This document shows, one piece after another, positions 16,128 through 24,024 of a stretch of 64,000 nt of DNA. A program made the position numbers and the translations under genes. The stretch is taken from the NCBI RefSeq assembly GCF_006440775.1, contig NZ_VFTZ01000001.1:124001-188000 (forward strand), written 5' to 3'. The notes under the pieces were generated by a model. The model was given only the letters and a program-made list of their open reading frames with translations, searched no databases and was not told the origin of the DNA. The first letter of the stretch is position 1. Each line of letters starts with the position of its first letter. This stretch comes from Mesorhizobium sp. B2-7-2. Its GTDB lineage: Bacteria; Pseudomonadota; Alphaproteobacteria; Rhizobiales; Rhizobiaceae.

Positions 16128-16952
16128 CTAGGCGGATTTTCGCGCGGGCTTCGCGTTTGGCCGCCCCTTGATGCCCTCCGCAGCGAGGCTCTTCTTCAGC
16201 ACTGCAGCAAGGTCCACCACGTTCTCCTTGGGTTTCGGCGCCGGCTTGGGCGGCTTCTTGCCCTTGCGCTTGGCGTCGATCATGGCGATCAGCGCATCCT
16301 CATAGGTATCTTCGAATTTCGAGGGGTCGAACTTTGTCACCTTCTTGTCGATCAGCAGCCCGGCAATTTCGAGGAGATCCTTGTCGTATTTGGGGCTTTT
16401 CACGTCCTCGAAGACGCTCGTTGCTGAAATCATCTCGTTGTGGGTTCGCAATTCGGTCAATAGCATTCCTTTGCCGAAGGGCTGGATAATGACTTCCCTG
16501 CCCCGCTGATACAGCACAACACAAGATCGCGCCGCGACCCGCTTCTTGGCCATTGCTTCCCGCAGCACCGAAAACGTCTCAACAGCGGCACCGTCGGCCG
16601 GAATGACGTAATAGGGCTTTTCCAGATACCTCGTGTCGATCTCATCGATCGCGACGAAGCCCTCAATGTCGAGCGTATGCTGCGACGTAAGCTTCAGCTT
16701 TTTGATCTCGTCCGGCTCGATTTCGAGGAAGTCGCCCTTCTCAGCCTCGTAGCCCTTGATCTGATCTTCTGAAGGAACGATATCGCCGGTTCCTTCATCG
16801 ATATACGCGCTTTTCACCGGCAAGCCGTTTTCGCGGTTCAGAATCTTGAAATGGATCCTCCCGGCCTCAGTGGTTGCTCCCACCAGCTTTACGCCGCATG
16901 CGACCGATCCAAATTTCAGGAAACCTTTCCAAACCGCGCGCGGCGCTGCCAT
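16128..16952 (-). CDS. ku: Ku protein for non-homologous end joining
   Basis: A 274-residue bacterial Ku, the homodimeric ring that holds DNA double-strand ends for ligase D. Typical stretches: RAVWKGFLKFGSVACGVKL, IHFKILNRENGLPVKSAYID, YVIPADGAAVETFSVLREAM and EMISATSVFEDVKSPKYDKD. The C-terminus is basic and lysine/proline-rich (KRKGKKPPKPAPKPKE), as in Ku proteins that recruit LigD. No ligD lies in this window. A stress-type promoter candidate is 25 bases upstream. Rhizobia usually carry several ku copies, so this may be an accessory one. Confidence 0.93.
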   Translation of the reverse strand: MAAPRAVWKGFLKFGSVACGVKLVGATTEAGRIHFKILNRENGLPVKSAYIDEGTGDIVPSEDQIKGYEAEKGDFLEIEPDEIKKLKLTSQHTLDIEGFVAIDEIDTRYLEKPYYVIPADGAAVETFSVLREAMAKKRVAARSCVVLYQRGREVIIQPFGKGMLLTELRTHNEMISATSVFEDVKSPKYDKDLLEIAGLLIDKKVTKFDPSKFEDTYEDALIAMIDAKRKGKKPPKPAPKPKENVVDLAAVLKKSLAAEGIKGRPNAKPARKSA

Positions 16953-16976
16953 GTTTCATCCTCCGTTAGATGAAGA

Positions 16977-17001
16977 AACACTGGCGCCCGCCGGGGGTTC
17001 C
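16977..17001 (-). promoter_or_regulatory. EcfG-like promoter candidate before ku
   Basis: On the minus strand GGAAC (17001-16997), 16 bases, TGTT (16980-16977), ending 25 bases before the ku start. The -10 element differs by one base from CGTT. Confidence 0.42.
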
Positions 17002-17903
17002 GACTTCATTCAGTTTCCCAGAAATCGATAAGCTTTTTTGAGCCTGCCGACCCGCGAGGGACGAATGGCAGGCTCTCGGACTGTGGGCAGTCCGAGGATA
17101 ACGCGCCATCTGGCGAGGGTGCGCCACCCGACAACTAAGGCTGCCAGGCGCCCTACGTTCCATTCTCGGGTCAGTCCTGCAATGACGCGTGTCGCAGGTC
17201 GTCTTCGCCGCGCATGTGTTTCAGTCGCCCTATTAAGCCCGGCCGAACCTATTGCGTGGCGGGCCGCTTCATGCCTCGGCGCCGAGCCAGCGCGTTCCTG
17301 CACGCGCTGCCAAGGTCGTTCGCGCTTCTCACGGTTCAGGGTGATGAATGCAGGTCCAACATACGCCCTGTCCCTCCACGAGGGCGAACGCCGGTTTGCC
17401 CGGTTTTAATCCTCGACGGCCAAGCAAATCGTACTCGTCGACAGCATAGGATTTCGTCTACAGCCAAGCTGTCGAGTGCCAGGGCGATGGACGGAATTCT
17501 TCCGCTTCGAGACGATGACTTCGAAGCCAGTTTGATCGGCCACGTGCAACACTGCCGCTCCAGCGCCCAGCGGCGCCTCGCTGAACTATATGCGGCCGCC
17601 GGCAGCGATCATTCCTGGCGCCGGGTGATGGCTCGCGCAGCTCGCCGAAGGGTGCTTCGGCATCGATCCCGTGGACCTTGCGTTCGCGTTCTGCGTGGTC
17701 CCGGAGGACGACGATCCAGCGTCCGCGTCGTAAGCAAGGATGAGGCTGCTCGATCGAATGTGCAAATCAAAAGGCCGCTTCTGACCCCTGTCGGGCCTGC
17801 CCGATGCCAAAACGTAACTCGGGCGAAATCCGTTTATTTGCCGAAGCGCAAACAATTCGCGGAAAGTGCCGAGGCCCGCCAGGTCCCGCTCCGACTTATT
17901 CCG
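17002..17903. other. Non-coding or decayed region
   Basis: Several short frames exist but none has a recognisable domain together with a sensible start. A minus-strand stretch near 17480-17580 reads APLGAGAAVLHVADQTGFEV and a plus-strand one near 17630-17720 reads LAQLAEGCFGIDPVDLAF; both look protein-like but are interrupted by stops. I take the region as decayed DNA. Confidence 0.4.
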
Positions 17904-18071
17904 CTACACAAAGATCATCACGGCCGCGCCGCCGAGAACGACCAGGGCCAACCCCGCGATAAGCATGGGCAGCAACGTGTGGCCCGTCGTGGCCCCGCTT
18001 GCCGCTTCGGTGCTGAACACAAGCGCCGGCCACTCTTCGATCACTTTTTGCTCCTCGACCATGAACTTCAT
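17904..18071 (-). CDS. Small single-pass membrane protein
   Basis: A 55-residue protein starting MKFMVEEQKVIEEWPALVF and ending in a hydrophobic helix (LLPMLIAGLALVVLGGAAVM). AAGTGAAGGTG before the ATG at 18071 may be the ribosome-binding site; the frame is open to 18107. No family recognised. Its neighbours are decayed, so it may itself be the end of a larger lost gene. Confidence 0.4.
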   Translation of the reverse strand: MKFMVEEQKVIEEWPALVFSTEAASGATTGHTLLPMLIAGLALVVLGGAAVMIFV

Positions 18072-18270
18072 CACCTTCACTTTGCTTGCTGGGGACATGC
18101 AGCGCATGCTCGGTGCAACATCGACTTTATCCAGCGGTTGCTTCCGGACGCTGACGCTATCGGGTCGACGATGTTGGCTCTTTGCGTTCGCGCAAATCTG
18201 CCCTTGAAAAGCAGATAGCGAACAGCTTCAAGCGAGCCGGCCATTGCTCCCGCAACGTGCCTCGCTCGTA

Positions 18271-18420
18271 TCAGGCGCTCCGGTCGACGACGCGCCCGTC
18301 AGGAAGCACGAAATAAGCCCGCGTCGCCCCGGCGCCGGCGAGAGCCGAAGTAGCGCGGTCCAGGGGTAAAACGGCCAAGGCGGTCGAAAGCGCGTCGGCA
18401 TCAGGTCGGTGCGGCAAACC
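18271..18420 (-). pseudogene. Relic of an ApbE-type FMN transferase, C-terminus
   Basis: The minus strand reads PDADALSTALAVLPLDRATS, then ALAGAGATRAYFVLPDGR and ends VVDRSA-stop. The motif ADALSTAL followed by a short C-terminal strand is the conserved end of ApbE FAD:protein FMN transferases. The FAD-binding N-terminal part is missing. An intact apbE lies at 21775-22515, so this is an independent or duplicated copy that decayed. Confidence 0.6.
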
Positions 18421-18638
18421 TTATTCGACATGGTCGCGAACGCCAGCGAGGCGAAACGGGCGAAGTGGATTGGGCAAATGCGTGCTCTCGGTCAGCGGGG
18501 ACTTTGAGACGCTGACTCGAAAAATCGCGAGAGCAATCGGGCCTGGTGGCTCGGCAAACAAATGCCGGAGCCTTGTGGGGTATCCCGAATCTCCGAATTA
18601 GACTGGCGATCCCGACATTCGGCCGAGAGCCGGCCAGC

Positions 18639-19127
18639 CTAAGGATTGACTGTAAATTCGGTCCACATGCCGGCGGCGTAGTGACCGGACACGTTGCAGA
18701 TGAGCAGGTATCTTCCGGGCTTCAGATCAACGGTCAACGAACCCGATTTACCGGGATCCAGCTCCGAAACCTCGCCCTCGTCGCCAGCTTTGTCTTCATC
18801 GACCCGGTTCTCGGCATCGATGTAAGGAAGAGGCTTCTTCGCATCGGCAAGGAATATCACGATCATCTCGTGGATAGTATCCTTGGAATCGTTCTTGAGC
18901 TTGAAGGTCACCTTTCCTGCTTTCACCGCACCGCGCGAAATCTTGATGCCCATGGTGGCCTTTGTGCTGTCCAGTCCTGGCGCTGCATAGGTGAGCCCGG
19001 TGGGCATCTCCATACTCGCACCCTTGTCCCACAACGAGACTTGGACAAGCGCCGCAGCCTGGACGATATTAGAACTGCAAGTCATGAGCACAGCGGCGAC
19101 AAGTCCAAGCTTGGATATTGTCCTCAT
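18639..19127 (-). CDS. Exported cupredoxin-like copper protein
   Basis: A 162-residue protein with a signal peptide (MRTISKLGLVAAVLMTCSSN, cleaved near VQAAA). The mature part is a plastocyanin/azurin-like fold with type 1 copper ligands: His in KDTIHEMIVIF and Cys, His, Met in ICNVSGHYAAGMWTEF. It is likely a periplasmic electron carrier or copper binder. GGAGG stands before the ATG at 19127, which settles the start. The promoter side carries paired GCTGTCA repeats (19251-19267) like those before the two-component operon at 26378, so joint regulation is possible. Confidence 0.85.
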   Translation of the reverse strand: MRTISKLGLVAAVLMTCSSNIVQAAALVQVSLWDKGASMEMPTGLTYAAPGLDSTKATMGIKISRGAVKAGKVTFKLKNDSKDTIHEMIVIFLADAKKPLPYIDAENRVDEDKAGDEGEVSELDPGKSGSLTVDLKPGRYLLICNVSGHYAAGMWTEFTVNP

Positions 19128-19250
19128 GGCAATCCTCCTTGCGGCGGCAGCATGAGCGCTCACGCCTGTCCTCACCCTGCTCGCGCGGCCATCCGCAGTC
19201 CTTGCGCCAAATCAAACTGATGGTGGTGAAATCGGCTGCACGCCGATTCG

Positions 19251-19267
19251 GCTGTCAGCCGCTGTCA
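19251..19267. promoter_or_regulatory. Tandem GCTGTCA boxes
   Basis: GCTGTCA at 19251-19257 and again at 19261-19267, 10 bases apart. The same heptamer occurs twice with 11-base spacing at 26378-26395 before the PepSY/two-component operon. About 125 bases upstream of the cupredoxin start. Possible binding site for an OmpR-type regulator. Confidence 0.4.
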
Positions 19268-19269
19268 GG

Positions 19270-19592
19270 TTGAATCGGGTATATCGCCGAAGTGACGATG
19301 AAATCATCGTCTCCCAAGGCCGATCGAAAACCCACCTACAGGCGCGACACCCGCGCTTTCTCGCTTTTTCGAGCGGCGGAATGCTGATCGCGGTGGCGAC
19401 GCTTGCAGCCGATCCGGCCGACAGGCGTGGCGAAGTCGCCATCTGCATCCGCGAGGATCGCAAGCATCTCGGCGTCGGCTGGGAGTTCCTCGGCTATATA
19501 GCGCGTACGCCGAAGACCATGACATCGAGACAATCGAGTCGATCGAAAGTCGCGAGAACCGCGCGGCGATCGACCGTCAAGCAAGCAAGACG
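19270..19592 (+). pseudogene. Broken GNAT acetyltransferase
   Basis: One frame gives RHPRFLAFSSGGMLIAVATL, AADPADRRGEVAICI and GVGWEFLGYIAR, then one base is missing near 19505 and the next frame continues YAEDHDIETIESIESRENRA. Joined, this is the acetyl-CoA-binding GNAT domain of the kind found at the C-terminus of some rhizobial acyltransferases. The N-terminal region is lacking and the end runs into the DUF1858 gene. It is not functional as read. Confidence 0.6.
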
Positions 19593-19649
19593 ATGTCATC
19601 TTTGTTTCAGAGCAAGGAAGGCACCGGAAAGCTCGGTCAGGATGCCTGC

Positions 19650-19865
19650 ATGAAGCGCAAACTGAACCACGATGCGACGATGGACGGGATCATGCGCGCG
19701 ACCCCGGCAACGATCCGCGTCGTTCTCCAGCACGCGATGCTTTGCGTCGGCTGTCCGATCGCTTCCTTTCACACCCTTTCCGAAGCGGCGCGCGAGCATG
19801 ATTTGGACGAGGACCGACTTCGCCGGGATCTTGAGGCAGCGATCAAAAGCGGTGACGTGGATTAG
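19650..19865 (+). CDS. DUF1858 / hybrid-cluster-protein-associated redox disulfide protein
   Basis: A 71-residue protein with the family core TMDGIMRATPATIRVVLQHAMLC, shortened here to its key part LQHAMLCVGCPIASFHTLSE: the cysteine pair C-V-G-C is the redox disulfide. Such proteins accompany hybrid cluster proteins and denitrification genes in alphaproteobacteria. The frame is open upstream through the GNAT relic, but MKRKLNHDATMDGIM is the natural start; AGGA lies 8 bases before it. It was probably once next to other nitrogen-oxide-related genes. Confidence 0.72.
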   Translation: MKRKLNHDATMDGIMRATPATIRVVLQHAMLCVGCPIASFHTLSEAAREHDLDEDRLRRDLEAAIKSGDVD

Positions 19866-20030
19866 CGTATCAGGCGGCTTGCGACGTTGATATCGATCAA
19901 CGAGGGCCATCCGTGTCGGGGAGTTGCTTCGCCAGGCTGGCTATTTTCTCGCCCAGGACATACCAGCACGTTAATGATGAACATAACGTGGCTCCGCATG
20001 GGTCCAACGCCTCGATGAAAGCGGCGGACC

Positions 20031-20726
20031 TTAGCCCGCAGTCCCGAATATCGCGCCAATGCCTGCGGTCAGCGCCATAGCCAGCGCTCCCCAGAAGGTG
20101 ACGCGAATGGTGGCCTTCCATACATTGGCACCCCCTGCCCTTGCGCCGATTGCGCCCAGCACCGCCAGGAACAACAGCGACGCTATCGAAACGACGGCAA
20201 CAAGTTGGGAGGGCGATGAAAGCAGCACCATCGCCAGCGGCATGACCGCGCCGATTGAAAACGCCGCCGCCGAAGCCAGCGCGGCCAGTATCGGTCGCGC
20301 AGCGGTTATCTCGGAAATACCAAGCTCGTCACGGGCATGTGCGCCAAGAGCGTCCTTTGCCATCAACTGATCAGCCATCCGCAACGCCAATTGAGGCTCC
20401 ACACCCCGATCGACGTAGATCTGGGCAAGCTCGTGCCTCTCGAATTCGGGTTGGCTCGCCAGTTCTTTTCGCTCACGTGCGAGATCCGCGTGCTCGGTAT
20501 CGGCCTGGGAACTGACGGATACATATTCGCCGGCGGCCATCGACATGGCGCCAGCCACCAGGCCCGCGACTCCGGCGACGAGCACGCTGGCCGTGGTGGA
20601 ATTGGCGCTTGCAACGCCAATGATCAAGCTGGCGGTCGAGACGATGCCGTCGTTTGCGCCGAGCACTGCGGCTCGTAACCAACCGACACGTGAAACCAGG
20701 TGATTTTCGGCGTGAAGACGACTCAT
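20031..20726 (-). CDS. VIT1/CCC1-type iron/manganese transporter
   Basis: A 231-residue membrane protein. The N-terminus MSRLHAENHLVSRVGWLRAA is followed by VLGANDGIVSTASLIIG, the family signature of helix 1. Two more helices around VAGVAGLVAGAMSMAAGEYV carry the conserved GAMSMAAGEY motif. A cytosolic metal-binding helical region (ADTEHADLARERKELASQPE) precedes the final helices. Family members export or store Fe(II)/Mn(II). The start at 20726 is preferred over one at 20825 because the family begins near this point. Confidence 0.87.
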   Translation of the reverse strand: MSRLHAENHLVSRVGWLRAAVLGANDGIVSTASLIIGVASANSTTASVLVAGVAGLVAGAMSMAAGEYVSVSSQADTEHADLARERKELASQPEFERHELAQIYVDRGVEPQLALRMADQLMAKDALGAHARDELGISEITAARPILAALASAAAFSIGAVMPLAMVLLSSPSQLVAVVSIASLLFLAVLGAIGARAGGANVWKATIRVTFWGALAMALTAGIGAIFGTAG

Positions 20727-20890
20727 CTGAGCAGGGGAACAATTGTCGGTTCGGCCATGGTTTGGGTCCACATCGGCAAGCACAGGAAGGCAGTCCGACT
20801 GTTCACTGCTCCTCGAGCCGAACAAATGCCTTGATCAAAGTCAATCGGCGTCCCAGTTCGTCGACTCGGCATTCTTCGCAGGCCGGAGCG

Positions 20891-20912
20891 CTGACAGCCA
20901 GTTGTCAGCCAG
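20891..20912. promoter_or_regulatory. Repeat box upstream of the flavin electron-transfer operon
   Basis: CTGACA at 20891-20896 and TGTCAG at 20903-20908 form an inverted repeat, and CAGCCAG recurs with an 11-base period (20895 and 20906). The TGTCAG core is shared with the boxes at 19251 and 26378. It lies about 75 bases before the first gene of the operon. Confidence 0.4.
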
Positions 20913-20984
20913 CTCGTGAGATATTGCTCCTAACTTGCACGAACCGGCTTCGGCCGCAGCGTGCTCGAAATCGGAACAATGCTC

Positions 20985-21770
20985 ATGAAACAGCTCGCCT
21001 TGTCTCTCTTCGTGATCGCCTCGTCCGGGGCCTATGTCTGGGATCAGGCGGGCAAGCTTTCAGACAACGAACTGATCGACACACAGGGGACCGCCGACGC
21101 GGCGCAACAGGCCACGTTGCCGCCGATTACTCGGCTCTCTCCTGCCAGTCCAGTCCCATCAGCGGCAGCCATCTTCCCGGTCGTTCCCCAGCCGAATGCG
21201 GCACAGGAGCCGGCGCCACGCACAACGGTCGAACCCGGGAAGGATACTTCCGCGACGATTGCGGTCACGGCACCGCAGCCCATCATTACCGACATGCTGC
21301 CGAAGGTCACGCCGACACCGCCCCCGTCGCCGAAGCGAACGGTGGTGCTCCCAAGTGAAAATGCCGTCCCGCCGCGGACACCGTCATTCGCGGTGACGCC
21401 TGCCGTCTACATTCCCGTCCCGCAGCCGCGGCCGGATTATCCCCAGGCGCGCGTCCTCCATACGGGCATGAAGCTCGCGACGCATGGCTATACCGACGGG
21501 GTCTACACCGGCCCTGCCGCCGACGCCTACTACGGCATCATCCAGATTCAGGCGCTTGTCCAGGGTGGCCGGGTCACGGCACTGAAGGTGCTGAGATACC
21601 CCAATGATCGACGTACCTCTGTCAACATCAACCGGCAGGCTTTGCCGATGCTGCGCGATGAAGCGATCAGCGCGCAGAGCGCCGATGTGGATATCATCTC
21701 GGGCGCAACGCTGACCAGCAAGGCCTTCATCCAGTCGCTCGGCGGCGCCCTGAGCAAGGCTTCTTCCTGA
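20985..21770 (+). CDS. FMN-binding (RnfG/NosR-like) periplasmic flavoprotein
   Basis: A 261-residue protein. An N-terminal signal or anchor helix (MKQLALSLFVIASSGAYVW) leads into a long proline/alanine-rich linker of about 130 residues (PTPPPSPKRTVVLPSE) and a C-terminal FMN-binding domain with YTDGVYTGPAADAYYG and DVDIISGATLTSKAF. In that last motif the threonine of S-G-A-T is the residue to which ApbE links FMN covalently. The apbE gene follows 4 bases later. Together with the RnfD-reductase gene it should form a transmembrane electron chain. ATG at 20979 and GTG at 20961 are possible alternative starts. Confidence 0.82.
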   Translation: MKQLALSLFVIASSGAYVWDQAGKLSDNELIDTQGTADAAQQATLPPITRLSPASPVPSAAAIFPVVPQPNAAQEPAPRTTVEPGKDTSATIAVTAPQPIITDMLPKVTPTPPPSPKRTVVLPSENAVPPRTPSFAVTPAVYIPVPQPRPDYPQARVLHTGMKLATHGYTDGVYTGPAADAYYGIIQIQALVQGGRVTALKVLRYPNDRRTSVNINRQALPMLRDEAISAQSADVDIISGATLTSKAFIQSLGGALSKASS

Positions 21771-21774
21771 CTCC

Positions 21775-22515
21775 ATGCGCGAGACCCGAATTCTGATGGG
21801 AATGCCCGTCACACTCGATGTTGATGGCGCCGCCGGCTCGCTGATCGATTCCGTCTTCGACTATTTCGGGCAAATCGATCGCCGATTCAGCACCTACAGG
21901 ACCGATAGCGAGATTTCCGCCATCAACCGTGGCGACGTTCCGATCAAGGATTGGAGCGGCGAGATGATGGAAGTGCTGGCGCTGGCCGAGCGGACAAGAA
22001 GCGAAACGAACGGATATTTCAATATCCGCAAGGTCGACGGTTCGCTTGATCCCTCCGGAATCGTGAAGGGCTGGGCCATCCGCAATGCCGCCGATATCGT
22101 TCGCGGAGCCGGCGTCGGCGATTTCTTCATCGAGGCGGGCGGCGACATTCAGTCTTGCGGCAGGAATGCGTCCGCGCAAGACTGGAGCGTCGGCATCCGC
22201 AACCCCTTCAAGACGGAAGAGATCATCAAGGTCATCTATCCGCGCGGTCGCGGCGTCGCCACGTCCGGCACCTATGCGCGCGGCCAGCACATCTACAATC
22301 CCCATGAACCTTGCGACGCTATCACCGACATCGTCAGCCTGACGGTCATCGGACCCGATGTGCTCGAGGCCGATCGCTTCGCCACCGCTGCCTTCGCCAT
22401 GGGCCGGGACGGTATCCTTTTCATCGAGCAGGCTCCCGGGCTCGAGGGGTATGTGGTCGACGTCAATGGCCGCGCCACGTCGACAAGCGGGTTCAGAGAC
22501 CTTTGCAAACTATGA
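21775..22515 (+). CDS. apbE: FAD:protein FMN transferase
   Basis: A 246-residue ApbE. It transfers FMN from FAD to threonine in S-G-A-T motifs, here most likely that of the preceding gene product. Family features: MGMPVTLDVDG, FSTYRTDSEISAINRG, GYFNIRKVDGSLDPSGIVKG, then FFIEAGGDIQSCG and ATSGTYARGQHIYNP, with the metal-binding region near EADRFATAAFAMG. No signal peptide or lipobox is visible, so it may act before export or use its N-terminus as an uncleaved anchor. Its stop overlaps the next start (ATGA). Confidence 0.9.
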   Translation: MRETRILMGMPVTLDVDGAAGSLIDSVFDYFGQIDRRFSTYRTDSEISAINRGDVPIKDWSGEMMEVLALAERTRSETNGYFNIRKVDGSLDPSGIVKGWAIRNAADIVRGAGVGDFFIEAGGDIQSCGRNASAQDWSVGIRNPFKTEEIIKVIYPRGRGVATSGTYARGQHIYNPHEPCDAITDIVSLTVIGPDVLEADRFATAAFAMGRDGILFIEQAPGLEGYVVDVNGRATSTSGFRDLCKL

Positions 22516-24017
22516 TCAAGGCAGTCGACCGTTTGCTCGATCACCTGACCATGTATCGGCTGGTGCTTTACTATCTGATGGCGCTGCTGGGCGCGGCCTT
22601 CGCCTTCGGCTTCGTCAAGCTCGTGCCGCATGATCCGCTTGCGCTCGTCTACACCACGGCCCTGACGGTTTCGGTCTGCTGGGTTACCAACAAGGCTTTC
22701 GCCCTGGTCTTCGAGGTTCCGGCGAACAACGAATCCGTCTACATCACCGCGCTCATTCTGGCCCTCATCCTCGATCCGGTCACGGATCTGAACGGCATCG
22801 CCGCCGTCGCTTTCGCTTCAGTCTGGGCGATCTCATCCAAGTTCATCTTCGCGGTCGGCAGAAAACATCTTTTCAATCCAGCGGCCCTCGGTGTGGCGTT
22901 GTCGGCCCTGCTGCTGGACAAACCGGCTATCTGGTGGGTCGGTGGCAATCCCTGGCTGCTTCCCCTGGTGGTGGTCGGCGGCATTCTTGTTGTCAGAAAG
23001 CTACGTCGCCTGGATCTCGTCGCGACATTTGTGGCCGTAGCGGTAGCGACGATCCTGGCGACGACTGAGCCCGCGCAATATGGCAATGCGCTCAAGGAGA
23101 CGCTGAGTTCGTCGCCGATGCTGTTCTTCGCCTTCGTGATGCTGACCGAGCCGCTGACCGCGCCTACACAGCGCTGGCCGCGTGTCGCCTTTGCCGGTGT
23201 TGTCGGCCTTCTGTTCGCGCCCAATATCCATGTCGGCTCGTTCTATTTCACGCCCGAGCTCGCTCTCCTGGTGGGTAACCTCTTTGCTCACGCCGTGAGC
23301 CCGAAGGGCCGTTTCGTGCTGACATTGGAACGCATCGAGCAGACCGCCGTCGACAGCTATGACTTCATCTTCAGATCGCAGCGGAGGCTCGCTTTCCAGG
23401 CGGGTCAGTATCTTGAGTGGACACTTGGCCTTGACCGTTCCGACAATCGCGGCAACCGGCGTTATTTCACTGTCGCCTCATCGCCGACCGAGCAATCGGT
23501 GCGGCTTGGCGTCAAGTTCTATCCGCAATCGAGCGCTTTCAAGCGGGCGCTGGGAGCCATGAAGCCGGGCGCCACGATTCACGCTTCACAACTGGCCGGC
23601 GATTTCACGCTGCCGTCCGATCCGAAAACCAAGATCGCTTTCCTGGCGGGCGGCATCGGCATCACGCCCTTCCGCTCGATGCTGCAGTATCTCGTCGATC
23701 GCAAGGAAGTGCGGCCCGTCGTCGTTCTCTATGGAACGGAGGGACAAGGCGACATTGCCTATCGCGACGTGCTTGGCCTGGCGAGACGCGAACTGGGCAT
23801 AAGGACGTTTCATGCCGTGGCCAAGGGTGCTGAGCACGGCCAGTATCCCGGTTACATCGACGCACGCCTCGTGCGCCTCACCATGCCCGACTATCTCGAA
23901 CGCACCTTCTACATCTCCGGCCCCCAGGCGATGGTCAAGGCGTTGCGCAGGAAGCTGTTGGCCATGGGGGTTCGCCGTTCCAGAATCAAAGTCGATTACT
24001 TCCCGGGATTTGCCTGA
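22512..24017 (+). CDS. NqrB/RnfD-like membrane domain fused to ferredoxin-NAD(P) reductase
   Basis: A 501-residue fusion. The first 270 residues hold several membrane helices and resemble NqrB/RnfD (ALILALILDPVTDLNGIAAV, KHLFNPAALGVALSALLLDK, FFAFVMLTEPLTAPTQRWPR). The rest is a soluble FAD/NAD(P)H reductase: AGQYLEWTLGL and RRYFTVASSPTE for FAD, LAGGIGITPFRSMLQYLVDR and FYISGPQAMVKALRRKL for the nucleotide. It probably takes electrons from NAD(P)H on the cytosolic side and passes them through the membrane to the flavoprotein encoded first in the operon. The membrane part lacks an obvious S-G-A-T flavin site. Confidence 0.85.
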   Translation: MIKAVDRLLDHLTMYRLVLYYLMALLGAAFAFGFVKLVPHDPLALVYTTALTVSVCWVTNKAFALVFEVPANNESVYITALILALILDPVTDLNGIAAVAFASVWAISSKFIFAVGRKHLFNPAALGVALSALLLDKPAIWWVGGNPWLLPLVVVGGILVVRKLRRLDLVATFVAVAVATILATTEPAQYGNALKETLSSSPMLFFAFVMLTEPLTAPTQRWPRVAFAGVVGLLFAPNIHVGSFYFTPELALLVGNLFAHAVSPKGRFVLTLERIEQTAVDSYDFIFRSQRRLAFQAGQYLEWTLGLDRSDNRGNRRYFTVASSPTEQSVRLGVKFYPQSSAFKRALGAMKPGATIHASQLAGDFTLPSDPKTKIAFLAGGIGITPFRSMLQYLVDRKEVRPVVVLYGTEGQGDIAYRDVLGLARRELGIRTFHAVAKGAEHGQYPGYIDARLVRLTMPDYLERTFYISGPQAMVKALRRKLLAMGVRRSRIKVDYFPGFA

Positions 24018-24024
24018 ACACAGC

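Noticed and set aside
17214..18218. 334-codon plus-strand frame
   Set aside because: Composition is low in hydrophobic residues, no domain is visible, and it crosses a small minus-strand membrane gene. Probably chance openness.
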